Shown here piece after piece: positions 22,818 through 30,688 of a DNA stretch of 37,835 bases; the stretch's first letter is position 1; each line of letters starts with the position of its first letter. The notes beneath the pieces are model-generated. The model saw nothing but the letters and a program-made list of their open reading frames with translations, did not search any database and was not told the DNA's origin. The stretch is from assembly GCA_036001225.1 (NCBI GenBank), contig DASYUM010000338.1, forward strand, positions 1-37,835, given 5' to 3'. The position numbers and the translations under genes were made by a program. This stretch comes from DASYUM01 sp036001225 (GTDB taxonomy: Bacteria; Methylomirabilota; Methylomirabilia; Rokubacteriales; DASRDR01).

Positions 22818-24167
22818 ATGGCCATCGAGACCTCTCGCCCTGACCTCCCGATCACCCGGCGTCAACTCCTCCGGTGGGGCGCCACCGCGGCGGCCGTGGC
22901 CAGCGGGCCCTTCGTCTCGACGTCGGCCAAGGGGCAGACGTTCGACTGGAAGCGGTTCCGGGGCCGGGAGCTGTTCATCATGCTGGCCAAGCATCCCTGG
23001 CCGGAAGAGATGGTGAAGTGGCTCCCCGAGTTCCAGGAGCTGACCGGGATGAAGGTGAGCTACGAGATGCTGCCTGACCAGCAGCAGCGACAGAAGAACG
23101 TCGTCCAGTTCACCGCCGGCGATTCCGGGATCGACGCCTTCTACTCGAGCCTGCACGTCGAGAAGAAGCGGTTCGGGAAGTCCGGCTGGTACGAGCCGCT
23201 GAACGGCTACCTCGGCAACCGGGCGCTGACCAGCCCCGACTTCGACTGGAACGACTTCACCGATGGCGCGCGGCGGACGGCGACCCAACCCGACGGGTCG
23301 ATCAGCGCCATCCCGTGCTTCATGGACGCCTTGATCTTCTTCTACCGGAAGGACGTATTTCAGGACAAAGGTCTTCAGCCGCCGAAGACCATGGCAGAAA
23401 TGGAGGAGCTGGCCAAGAAGCTCCATCAGCCACCGGCGATGTACGGGATCGTCTACCGAGGGCTCAAGAACGCCAATGCGGCCACCTGGGATGGGATGCT
23501 CTTCAACTTCGGCGGCGACTTCCTGACCAAGGACGGCCGGGCCAACCTCACCAGCAAAGAAGCCATCGCGACCACCGAGTACTACGTCCGGCTCCTCCGC
23601 AACTATGGACCCCCGGGCGTGGTCAAGTTCAACTGGTACGAGTGCAGCTCCGCCTTCAGCCAGGGCCAGATCGCCATGTACTACGACGGCGTGAACTTCG
23701 CCAACATTTGGGAGGACAAGGAGAAGTCCAAGGTCGCCGGCAAGGTCGGCTATGCGGTCTTCCCCCGGGGGCCGGGCGGGCAGTGGGCGGCGACGTTTAC
23801 ACCGGGCATGGCGATCAGCCGCTTCAGCCGGAACAAGGAAGCGGCCTGGTACTTCGTCCAGTGGTCCACCAACAAGCCCAACTTCGTCCGCCAGATGCTG
23901 GCCGGGGTCGGGGTCCCGCGGGTGTCGGCGTGGGATGCGCCGGAGGTGAAGGCCAGGCGGAAGTACCCGGTGCAGTGGTACGACGCCTACCTGGAGAGCC
24001 TCAAGATCGGGCGGCTGGGCGTCCCCGAGATCGTGGGTGTCACCGAGTACCGAGATATCATCGGGGTGGCGATCGAGAAGGCGATCGAGGGCGCCGACGT
24101 CCGGACCGCGCTCGAGCAGGCGCAGAAGGAGTTCCAGGAGCTCCTGGACAAGACCGAGAAAGCCTAG
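22818..24167 (+). CDS. ABC-type sugar-binding protein with Tat signal (no permease nearby)
   Basis: Periplasmic solute-binding protein of 449 residues, carbohydrate family 1 (COG1653 type). A Tat-type signal is visible: TRRQLLRWGATAAAVASGP. The two-lobed fold follows, with MEELAKKLHQPPAMYG, WDGMLFNFGGDFLTKDGRANL and MAISRFSRNKEAAWYFVQW typical of the family. The ATG at 22818 is preceded by AGGAGGA. It is separated from the isomerase-kinase-aldolase genes by a family-2 repeat directly behind its stop codon. Partner permease and ATPase genes are absent from the window, so it either works with a transporter elsewhere or has lost its partners. Confidence 0.93.
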   Translation: MAIETSRPDLPITRRQLLRWGATAAAVASGPFVSTSAKGQTFDWKRFRGRELFIMLAKHPWPEEMVKWLPEFQELTGMKVSYEMLPDQQQRQKNVVQFTAGDSGIDAFYSSLHVEKKRFGKSGWYEPLNGYLGNRALTSPDFDWNDFTDGARRTATQPDGSISAIPCFMDALIFFYRKDVFQDKGLQPPKTMAEMEELAKKLHQPPAMYGIVYRGLKNANAATWDGMLFNFGGDFLTKDGRANLTSKEAIATTEYYVRLLRNYGPPGVVKFNWYECSSAFSQGQIAMYYDGVNFANIWEDKEKSKVAGKVGYAVFPRGPGGQWAATFTPGMAISRFSRNKEAAWYFVQWSTNKPNFVRQMLAGVGVPRVSAWDAPEVKARRKYPVQWYDAYLESLKIGRLGVPEIVGVTEYRDIIGVAIEKAIEGADVRTALEQAQKEFQELLDKTEKA

Positions 24168-24346
24168 GGCCGGGCCGATAACCGTCGCATCCCGGCGTCC
24201 TCGGCCCTCGCCGGCCCTCAACGTCGGGTGGCGCGCCCCGGACGGCGGGGCCCCAGCCCCGCGACGTCCGGAGGCGCGCAGGCGCGGCATACGCCTCGGG
24301 CCGGCTCAGGCCTGCGTCCTTGGGCTGCTCGGTTCTCGCCCCGGCC
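24168..24346 (+). repeat. Family-2 palindromic post-stop repeat, full copy with an insertion
   Basis: It begins 1 base after the stop codon of the binding protein and is 179 bp long. Its ends are near-perfect inverted 11-mers (GGCCGGGCCGA / TCGCCCCGGCC). Compared with the 122-bp copy at 36815-36936, it has a 57-base net insertion at 24225-24283, between CCTCAACGT and GCGGCATACGCC. The insertion contains CCCCAGCCCCGCGACGTCC (24252-24269), the core of the family-1 repeat at 1531-1560. The second position of the terminal stem is a G-C pair here and C-G in the other copy, a compensatory change. The right end reaches the leader of the isomerase gene. Confidence 0.85.
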
Positions 24347-24361
24347 TTCTCAAAGGGAGCT

Positions 24362-25186
24362 GTGAAGCTCAGCTGTGTGCCGGCCACGTATTTCATGGAC
24401 ATCGTCGAGGGGCGCATGTCCATCGAGCAGTGGATCGCCTTCGCGGCGTCGCTCGGGCTCGACGGCCTCGATTTCGGCCAGGCCTGGTTCCGCGACCGCC
24501 GGCCCGCGACGATCGCCGCCCTCGGCCGGCGTGTCCGCGATGCCGGGCTCGAGCCCTGTCTCCTCCGCTGCGCGCCCGACTTCACCCACCCCGACGCCCG
24601 CCAGCGGCAGGCGACCCTCGACGAGATGCGCGCGATGCTCGACCTCGCCCACCGACTGGGGGCGCCGATGATCCGGGTGGTTGCCGGCCAGGCGCATCCG
24701 GGCGTCTCGCGGGCCGGGGGCGTGGGCTGGGTCTGCGAGGGCCTCGGCACGCTCCTGCCCCCGGCGGCGGCGGCCGGCGTCACCCTCGTGTACGAGAACC
24801 ACACCAAGGCCTCGGTCTGGCAATATCGCGACTTTTCGGAAGCCTCCGAGGTCTTCCTCGAGATCGTCCGCGCCACCGAGGGCACCGCGCTCCGGGTCAA
24901 CTTCGACACCGGCAACCCGCTGGTGCACGACGAGGACCCGTTGCCGCTGCTCCGCCAGGTGGCCCACCGCGTTTCCTGCCTGGACGCCAACGATTCCCGG
25001 ACCCGCGGCCAGTTCGAGTTCTGCGTGGTGGGGCGGGGACAGGTTCCGTTCGCCGACCTCTTCACCTTCCTCAAGCGGACCGTGGGCTACGACGGCTGGA
25101 TCTCGGTGGAAGAGTTCAGCCATACCGGCGAATCGGGGTTCCGCGAAGCCGTCAAGTTCGTGCGCGAGGCGTGGGCGGCCGCGTGA
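24362..25186 (+). CDS. Xylose-isomerase-like TIM-barrel protein (IolE/IolH/epimerase type)
   Basis: Sugar isomerase, epimerase or dehydratase of the AP-endonuclease-2 TIM-barrel family, 274 residues. Expected metal ligands are Glu145 (LVYENHTK), Asp182 (NFDTGN) and Glu250 (SVEEFS). The usual metal-binding His, 26 residues after the Asp in IolI, is Asp208 here (CLDANDS). The start is a GTG at 24362 after AAAGGGAGC; the upstream frame belongs to the repeat. It heads a coupled operon with the kinase (GTGA overlap), aldolase-like protein and CoA-transferase. It probably acts before the kinase in sugar or cyclitol breakdown. Confidence 0.88.
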   Translation: MKLSCVPATYFMDIVEGRMSIEQWIAFAASLGLDGLDFGQAWFRDRRPATIAALGRRVRDAGLEPCLLRCAPDFTHPDARQRQATLDEMRAMLDLAHRLGAPMIRVVAGQAHPGVSRAGGVGWVCEGLGTLLPPAAAAGVTLVYENHTKASVWQYRDFSEASEVFLEIVRATEGTALRVNFDTGNPLVHDEDPLPLLRQVAHRVSCLDANDSRTRGQFEFCVVGRGQVPFADLFTFLKRTVGYDGWISVEEFSHTGESGFREAVKFVREAWAAA

Positions 25187-26166
25187 CGGGCGACCCGCTC
25201 TACCTCGACGCCGCCCTCCCCCCCGGCCGGCCATTCGACGTGGTCGGCCTCGGCGTCAACGTGGTCAACGAGCTCCTGGTGGTCTCTCGCTTCCCGGAGC
25301 CGGACTCCAAGAACGATGCCCTCGCCGTCACCCGGCAGGCCGGCGGCGTGGTCGCCAGTGCCCTGGTCGCCTGCGCGCGGCTCGGCCTCCGCACGAAATA
25401 CGTCGGGAAGGTCGGCGCCGACGACCTCGGCGTCCTCTCTCGGGAAGCGCTCCAGAAGGAGGGTATCGACCTTCACGACCTGGTGGCCGATCCGGCGGTC
25501 GAGACCCGGCTCACGTTCGGGTTGATCGAGCACGGATCGGGCCGGCGGACGCTCATCCGCAGCGCCAGGCGGCCGGCCCGCCTCCGTCCCGAGGAGGTGT
25601 CGTCGGCGGCGGTGACGGGCGGGCGCATCCTGCACCTCGACGGCTACGAGGGCCCGGCCGCCGTCCGGGCCGCCCGACTGGCCCGGGAGGCGGGGAGCCT
25701 GGTGTCGCTCGACGCCGAGGACGCCACCGAAAACCACACCGAGCTGTTCCCGCTGGCCGACGTCCTCATCGTGTCCCACCGGTTCGCCCAACGGCTGGCC
25801 GCCGCCGAGCGCGTCCCGGCGATCCTCGACGCGTTGGAGCGGTTCGGGCCGCGGGTGGTGGGGGTGACGCTGGGGGCCGCCGGGTCGGTCGTCCGCCATC
25901 GCGGCCGGACCGTCGAGGCGCCCGGGTTTGCCGTGGAGCTCGCCGACACGACCGGGGCCGGCGACGTCTTCCACGGCGCGTTTCTGGCCGGCCTCGTGTG
26001 GGGCTGGCCACTCGAGGCGGCGTTGCGGCTCGCCAATGCGGTCGCGGCGCTCAAGTGCACGAAGCTGGGCGGGCAGGCCGGGATCCCGACGCTCGCCGAG
26101 GCCCGTGGTTTCCTGGCCGCGCGCGGGCACGCGCTGCCGCCCGTCCCCCCGTCGAATTCACGCTGA
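25183..26166 (+). CDS. PfkB-family carbohydrate kinase
   Basis: Ribokinase-family kinase of 327 residues that phosphorylates a sugar or sugar acid. The N-terminal region has VVGLGVNVVNELLVV and a substrate-binding GG in RQAGGVVASALVACARLG. The C-terminal signature DTTGAGDVFHGAF gives catalytic Asp261 and the anion hole. The GTG start overlaps the isomerase stop as GTGA. With the following aldolase-like gene it recalls the IolC-type kinase plus aldolase pair for 2-deoxy-5-keto-gluconate; ribokinase, KdgK or fructokinase-like roles are also open. Confidence 0.93.
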   Translation: MTGDPLYLDAALPPGRPFDVVGLGVNVVNELLVVSRFPEPDSKNDALAVTRQAGGVVASALVACARLGLRTKYVGKVGADDLGVLSREALQKEGIDLHDLVADPAVETRLTFGLIEHGSGRRTLIRSARRPARLRPEEVSSAAVTGGRILHLDGYEGPAAVRAARLAREAGSLVSLDAEDATENHTELFPLADVLIVSHRFAQRLAAAERVPAILDALERFGPRVVGVTLGAAGSVVRHRGRTVEAPGFAVELADTTGAGDVFHGAFLAGLVWGWPLEAALRLANAVAALKCTKLGGQAGIPTLAEARGFLAARGHALPPVPPSNSR

Positions 26167-26176
26167 CGAGGCCACG

Positions 26177-27187
26177 ATGACGGAAGGATTCGACCCCCGA
26201 GCCTATCTGCCGCGGGAGCTCTACGAGGCGGTGACCGAGATCCGGGTCCACGAACCGGCCTATGCCGAGACGCAGGCCGGGCGGCGGCGGCGCCGCTCGC
26301 GGCTCGCGCCCGACGGCAAGCTGGTCATCCTCGCCGTGGACCACCCGGGCCGCAACAACCTCAAGATCGGCGACGACCCCCTGGCGATGGCCGATCGCCA
26401 CCAGTATCTGGCCCGCATCCTGCGGGTGCTCGGTCACCCCGGGATCGACGGCGTCATGTCCACGCCCGACCTGATCGAGGACCTCTTCGTCCTGGGGGGA
26501 CTCCTGCGGGAGCGCGGTGGCGCCAATCTACTGGACGACCGCGTGATGCTCGGGTGCATGAACCGGGGCGGCCTGCCGGGCACGGCGTGGGAGATGGATG
26601 ACCGCTTCACCGCGTTTACCGTTCCCCGCCTGCAGGCCCTCGGCCTCGACGGCGCCAAGTTCATGCTGCGGCTCGACCCCACCGACGACCGCTCGTTGAC
26701 GACGCTGGAGGCGTGCGCCCGGGCGGTGACGGAGCTGGCCGCGGCCGGGCTCACGGCCTTCCTGGAGCCGCTGCCCGTCGTCCGCGAGGAAACCGGCTAC
26801 AGGGTCCGCCGCACCGTCCGCCACCTCGCCGGTGCCGTCACTGTCGCCTCCGCGCTCGGCGCCAGCTCGCTCCACACCTGGCTCAAGCTCCCCACCTGTC
26901 CCCGCTTCGAGACGGTCGTCGGGGCGACGAGCCTGCCGATCGTCGTCCTGGGGGGTGAGGCCGTGGCGGCGGCGGCGCCCGTCCTGGGTGATCTGCGAGC
27001 GGCGATGCAGGCGGGCGCCAATGTGCGCGGCGCGATGATCGGGCGCAACGTCGTCTATCCGGGCGGCGACGATCCCCGAGCCATGGCCGCCGCCGTCGCC
27101 GCGATCATCCATGACGGGGCCGACGTGCCGGCCGCCGTGGCCGCCATGGAGGCCGAGCGGGGAAAGGACCCGCGCCTCCTCCCGTGA
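26177..27187 (+). CDS. (beta/alpha)8 aldolase-like protein (DeoC/LacD-related, Cgl0159-like)
   Basis: Probable Schiff-base aldolase of 336 residues. It starts 10 bases behind the kinase stop. VILAVDHPGRNNLKIG and DGVMSTPDLIEDLF form early barrel strands. LDGAKFMLRLDP and TWLKLPTCPRFE supply Lys residues at positions where class I aldolases carry the reactive Lys, and SLPIVVLGGE resembles the phosphate-binding end. The sequence resembles a family found beside PfkB kinases in inositol-type clusters; I am confident of the fold, less of the reaction. Its probable role is to cleave the phosphorylated product made by the kinase at 25183-26166. It ends in GTGA overlap with the CoA-transferase. Confidence 0.75.
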   Translation: MTEGFDPRAYLPRELYEAVTEIRVHEPAYAETQAGRRRRRSRLAPDGKLVILAVDHPGRNNLKIGDDPLAMADRHQYLARILRVLGHPGIDGVMSTPDLIEDLFVLGGLLRERGGANLLDDRVMLGCMNRGGLPGTAWEMDDRFTAFTVPRLQALGLDGAKFMLRLDPTDDRSLTTLEACARAVTELAAAGLTAFLEPLPVVREETGYRVRRTVRHLAGAVTVASALGASSLHTWLKLPTCPRFETVVGATSLPIVVLGGEAVAAAAPVLGDLRAAMQAGANVRGAMIGRNVVYPGGDDPRAMAAAVAAIIHDGADVPAAVAAMEAERGKDPRLLP

Positions 27188-28386
27188 CCGCGACGCCGAG
27201 GGCGCTCGAGAGCCTGACGGTCCTGGACCTGGCGACCTTCGTCGCGGCGCCGTTCTGTAGCACGCTGCTCGGCGAGTTCGGGGCCGAGGTCATCAAGGTC
27301 GAGCAGCCGGGCGTCGGCGACGACCTCCGGCGGCTGGGGACGCCGGCCGGCCCCGGCGTCTCCTACTGGTGGCTGGCCGAGTCCCGGAACAAGAAATCGA
27401 TCACGTGCAACCTCCGCACCGAGGAAGGACAGGGCTTGATCAGGCGCCTGGTCGCCCAAGCCGACGTGCTCACCGAGAACTTCCGGCCGGGGACGCTCGA
27501 ACGCTGGAATCTCGGCTACGACGTCCTGCGGGCGGCCAACCCCGGTCTCGTCGTGGTCCGCATCTCGGCCTACGGCCAGGCCGGTCCCTACGCCGACCGC
27601 CCCGGCTTCGGCCGGATCGCCGCCGCCATGAGCGGGATCAGTTACCTCTCCGGCCACCCCGACCGGCCGCCGGTGACGCCAGGCACGCCGACCATCCCCG
27701 ACTACCTGGCGGGTGCCGTGGGGGCCTTCGGGGCGCTGGTCGCGCTCGAACACCGCCGCCGTACCGGCGAGGGCCAGGTGGTGGACGTCGGGCTCTACGA
27801 GCCGATGCTCCGGATGCTCGACGAGCTGATCCCGATCTACGGGGCCACCGGCCACGTTCGGGAGCGGATCGGCTCCAGCGCCGAGCACGTCGTCCCGCAC
27901 AACCACTACCAGGCCCGCGACGCCCGCTGGGTGGCGATCGCCTGCACCAACCAGCGGATGTTCGAGCGACTGGTGCAGGCGATGGCCCGGCCGGAGCTGC
28001 TGGAGCGCTATCCGACGATGGCCGAGCGCGTGCGGCAGCGGGAAGAGGTCGACGGCGTCGTCCAGGCCTGGGTGGGTAGCTGGGCGGCTGACGAGGTGCT
28101 GCGGCGGCTCGACGCCGCCGAGGTGCCCAGCTCGCTCGTCTACAGCGTCCGCGACCTCTTCGCCGACCCCCACGTCAAGGCGCGCGAGAACATCGTCAGC
28201 GTGCCGAGCCCGCTGGGTGGCGTGCTCCCGGTCGTCGGCGTGGTGCCGAAGCTCAGCCGGACGCCGGGCGAGATCGAGCACCTCGGTCCGCTCGCGCCCG
28301 GCGAGCACAACGGGGAGGTCTACGGCCGGCGGCTCGGCCTCTCGCCCGAAGACCTCGCCGGCCTGCGCGCCCGCGGCGTCATCTGA
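27184..28386 (+). CDS. CaiB/BaiF-type (class III) CoA-transferase
   Basis: Moves CoA between carboxylic acids through a mixed anhydride on a catalytic Asp. The 400 residues include the Rossmann-like start (VLDLATFVAAPFCSTLLGEFGAEVIKVEQP), DNFRPG-like ENFRPGTLERW, and IPDYLAGAVG with Asp173, at the position of the formyl-CoA transferase Asp169. EGQVVDVGLYEPM is also present. The start GTG overlaps the aldolase-like gene (GTGA), so it is part of that operon even though CoA chemistry is not an obvious step of the sugar route. The acid activated could be a downstream product such as a malonic semialdehyde-derived or aldonic acid. Convergent with the FlK-type thioesterase. Confidence 0.94.
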   Translation: MTATPRALESLTVLDLATFVAAPFCSTLLGEFGAEVIKVEQPGVGDDLRRLGTPAGPGVSYWWLAESRNKKSITCNLRTEEGQGLIRRLVAQADVLTENFRPGTLERWNLGYDVLRAANPGLVVVRISAYGQAGPYADRPGFGRIAAAMSGISYLSGHPDRPPVTPGTPTIPDYLAGAVGAFGALVALEHRRRTGEGQVVDVGLYEPMLRMLDELIPIYGATGHVRERIGSSAEHVVPHNHYQARDARWVAIACTNQRMFERLVQAMARPELLERYPTMAERVRQREEVDGVVQAWVGSWAADEVLRRLDAAEVPSSLVYSVRDLFADPHVKARENIVSVPSPLGGVLPVVGVVPKLSRTPGEIEHLGPLAPGEHNGEVYGRRLGLSPEDLAGLRARGVI

Positions 28387-28393
28387 GCCGGCA

Positions 28394-28453
28394 TCAGCGG
28401 CCGGCGCGGCTGCGGCCGCGCTCGAGCCGCTCGAGGATGCCCTTCCTGATCAT
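28394..28453 (-). CDS. Very small ORF (19 codons), possible remnant
   Basis: An ATG overlapping the thioesterase stop (ATGA) opens MIRKGILERLERGRSRAGR, then stops. The overlap is the kind used for coupled genes and the N-terminus looks like the start of a longer enzyme, so a truncated remnant is possible. Its low information content and short length make chance equally likely. Confidence 0.2.
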   Translation of the reverse strand: MIRKGILERLERGRSRAGR

Positions 28454-28854
28454 CGAGCGCCCTTCCCCTTGGCCTTCTCGGCGACGCGCTCCAGGAAGCG
28501 GGCCTGGTTGATCTGGAAGCGCTCGTGGGTTCCCTCGGCCACTTTCTCGACCTCGTCGTGGGCCTCCACGTCGTAGACGTAGCGACGGCCGTCCACCTGC
28601 CTGAGCACGGCCCGCGCCCGCACCCGCATCCCGACCGGCGTGGCGGCGAGGTGCTTGACGTCGAGCCGCGTGCCGACGGTGGTGGCGCCGGGCGGGAGAT
28701 GGGGCGCTACCGCCTGGATGCCGGCATCCTCGATCAGGCTGACCAGCCGCGGGGTGGAGAGCACGTGGATGCCCGTGTTGCCGATCGCGTCGGCGGTGTC
28801 CTGGGGCTGGACGACGATCTCCACCTCGCTCATCAGTCCGGGCTGAATGTCCAT
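28450..28854 (-). CDS. FlK-type hotdog thioesterase
   Basis: Small single-domain acyl-CoA thioesterase of 134 residues, related to fluoroacetyl-CoA thioesterase FlK. The catalytic triad of FlK (Thr42, Glu50, His76) has exact counterparts Thr34 (VLSTPRLV), Glu42 (LIEDAG) and His68 (DVKHLAATP), keeping both spacings (8 and 26). This is a family of general small-acyl-CoA thioesterases, and nothing here indicates fluoroacetate. The ATG at 28854 has AGGAGGTCGCC upstream. It ends the four-gene minus-strand unit with TauE, D-2-hydroxyacid dehydrogenase and DUF1772, and converges on the CoA-transferase; the two may act on the same CoA pool. Confidence 0.85.
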   Translation of the reverse strand: MDIQPGLMSEVEIVVQPQDTADAIGNTGIHVLSTPRLVSLIEDAGIQAVAPHLPPGATTVGTRLDVKHLAATPVGMRVRARAVLRQVDGRRYVYDVEAHDEVEKVAEGTHERFQINQARFLERVAEKAKGKGAR

Positions 28855-28916
28855 GATGGCGACCTCCTGATGGCGTACGCTACGGGGTCCCGGCGCTCGG
28901 CGTCAAGCGGCTGGGC

Positions 28917-29651
28917 TCACCGGGCCGGCGCCAGCACGAACAGCACACCGAGGGCCAGGACCAGGACCTCGATCAGCCTGACGAACACCCGATCGCTCAT
29001 CCGATCGAGAATGCGCCGGCCGAGAAAGGCTCCCACGAACATCACGCCGCCGATCGCCAGCCCGAGCACGCCGGTCTCCGAGGTCACCAGCGCGTAGCGC
29101 CCGTAGACGAGCGTCTTGGTGAGATGGACGACCGCCACGCACGCCGCCTCGGTGCCGACGTAGGCGCCGCGCCGGAGTCCGTAGCCGAGGAAGAAGGGCG
29201 TGTTGACGGGGCCGGTGGCGGCGACCAGCGCCGACAGGAAGCCGGTGGCGGCGCCCAGCAGCGGGAAGTGCCGCAGCCGTATCCGAAGTGGCCCCCGCTC
29301 GAGCCAGCGTCGGAGCGGTACCGAGCCCAGCAGGAACAGTCCCATGAGCCGCGACAACCACTCGATCCGCGTCCCCGCGTAGACCACCGAGCCGAGGACG
29401 GCCAGCGGCACCGCGCCGGCCAGGTAGGCGCCGATGACCCGCCAATCCAGCTCGTGGCGGCTCCACCACGCCCGGGAGCAGTTGCCGCAGAGGAGCGCGA
29501 TCGACAGAACGGGAACGCTGGCCCGGACGCCAACCGTCCACACCACCAGCGGCAGCATGGTGACCCCGGTGCCGAAGCCGACGACACCCCCGACGACCGC
29601 GGTCGGGAACGCGGCGAGAAGGAGGAAGAGGGTGGCTGCCAGGGACGGCAC
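28917..29651 (-). CDS. TauE/SafE-family membrane exporter
   Basis: Inner-membrane transporter of 244 residues with about seven to eight hydrophobic segments. The two half-repeats show GGVVGFGTGVTMLPLVV at the start and LLGAATGFLSALVAATGPV in the middle, the typical repeat motif of sulfite/sulfonate/organosulfur exporters. The GTG at 29651 was chosen because hydrophobic sequence starts at once and it lies 19 bases after the upstream gene; a longer frame would overlap that gene and has an Arg/Pro-rich lead. The ribosome site is weak, fitting coupling. Substrate could be a sulfur compound or an organic acid such as glycolate; unknown. Confidence 0.85.
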   Translation of the reverse strand: MPSLAATLFLLLAAFPTAVVGGVVGFGTGVTMLPLVVWTVGVRASVPVLSIALLCGNCSRAWWSRHELDWRVIGAYLAGAVPLAVLGSVVYAGTRIEWLSRLMGLFLLGSVPLRRWLERGPLRIRLRHFPLLGAATGFLSALVAATGPVNTPFFLGYGLRRGAYVGTEAACVAVVHLTKTLVYGRYALVTSETGVLGLAIGGVMFVGAFLGRRILDRMSDRVFVRLIEVLVLALGVLFVLAPAR

Positions 29652-29670
29652 GGGCCAGCGGCGCCGCGGG

Positions 29671-30642
29671 TCAGGTCCCCGGCACGCGCTCCAGCGGCGG
29701 TTCCCCCTCCACAACGCGCCGCAGGTTGGCGAAGGCGAAGCGCATCTTGGTCCGGAAGGCGTCGAGGGTGCCGGCCGCGATGTGCGGCGTCAGCACGACG
29801 TTGTCGAGTGTCGTCAGCGGGTGACCGGGCGGGAGGGGCTCGGGCTCGAAGACGTCGAGGGCGGCGCCGGCGATCCGGCGGGCTCGCAGCGCCTCTACCA
29901 GCGCCTCCTGGTCAACGACGCCGCCCCGCGAGACGTTGACGAGGTAGGCCGAGGGCTTCATGAGCCCGAGCGTCTCCCGGTTGACCAGGTGCCGGGTCTC
30001 GGCGGTGAGCGGCACATGGCAGGAGACGATGTCCGCCTCCCGGAGCAGCCGGTCGCGTCCGACCAGCTCGACCCCATACTCGGCGCGCTCGGTGGGGGTG
30101 AGGCTGATGTAGGGGTCGTGGGCGAGGAGCCGCAGTTCGAAGCCGCGTGTCCGCCGGGCGGTGGCGCGGCCGGTCCGCCCGAAACCGATCAGGCCGAGCG
30201 TCTTGCCGTCGAGGTCACGCGTCTCGGTGCGGAGCGCCCACTGGAGCCAGCGTCCCTCGACCAGCGCCTGGTGGGCGACGACGACCTTCTTCAGGAGCGC
30301 CAGGATGAGCAGGAGCGTGTGCTCCCCGACGCCGGTGGCGGTCCCGGCCGGGCACAGGCAGAGCGGGATCTTCCGGGCGGCGAGCGCAGCGGTGTCGATC
30401 CGCTCGTAGCCGACCCCCTGGTGCTGGACGAGCCGGAGCCGCGGCGCTGCCTCCAGATCCTCGGCGGTGAGCGCCCAGTCGGCGATGAGCACGAACTCGG
30501 CCTCGGCCAGCCGGGCCCGGGCGGCGGCCCGGTCCGGCGAGTCGAGGAGGAGTAGCCGGAACCCCGGCGGCGTCTCCTCCCGGACGACGGCGTGGAGGTC
30601 GGGGGTCGCGTGGTTCCAGTAGAGGACCGTGGGCTCAGCCAT
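29671..30642 (-). CDS. D-2-hydroxyacid dehydrogenase
   Basis: NAD(P)-dependent oxidoreductase of 323 residues of the phosphoglycerate/glyoxylate reductase group. The Rossmann motif is LGLIGFGRTGRATA. The catalytic Arg-Glu-His set is VSRGGVVDQEAL, LDVFEPEPLP and LTPHIAAGT. The first half (ADWALTAEDLEAAPRLRLVQHQGVGYERID) is the usual substrate-domain start. Translation starts at the ATG at 30642. It lies between the DUF1772 gene (46-base gap) and the TauE exporter (19 bases). Likely substrates are small 2-keto acids such as glyoxylate or hydroxypyruvate. Confidence 0.93.
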   Translation of the reverse strand: MAEPTVLYWNHATPDLHAVVREETPPGFRLLLLDSPDRAAARARLAEAEFVLIADWALTAEDLEAAPRLRLVQHQGVGYERIDTAALAARKIPLCLCPAGTATGVGEHTLLLILALLKKVVVAHQALVEGRWLQWALRTETRDLDGKTLGLIGFGRTGRATARRTRGFELRLLAHDPYISLTPTERAEYGVELVGRDRLLREADIVSCHVPLTAETRHLVNRETLGLMKPSAYLVNVSRGGVVDQEALVEALRARRIAGAALDVFEPEPLPPGHPLTTLDNVVLTPHIAAGTLDAFRTKMRFAFANLRRVVEGEPPLERVPGT

Positions 30643-30688
30643 GTTCGCTCCTAGGCGCCGCGAGGGCGCGGACGTCGCCCATGGCGGG

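Noticed and set aside
24058..25234. Long minus-strand frames opposite the isomerase gene
   Set aside because: Composition is Arg/Gly/Ala-rich without a domain, and the plus-strand frame has family motifs, a ribosome site and overlap with the next gene.
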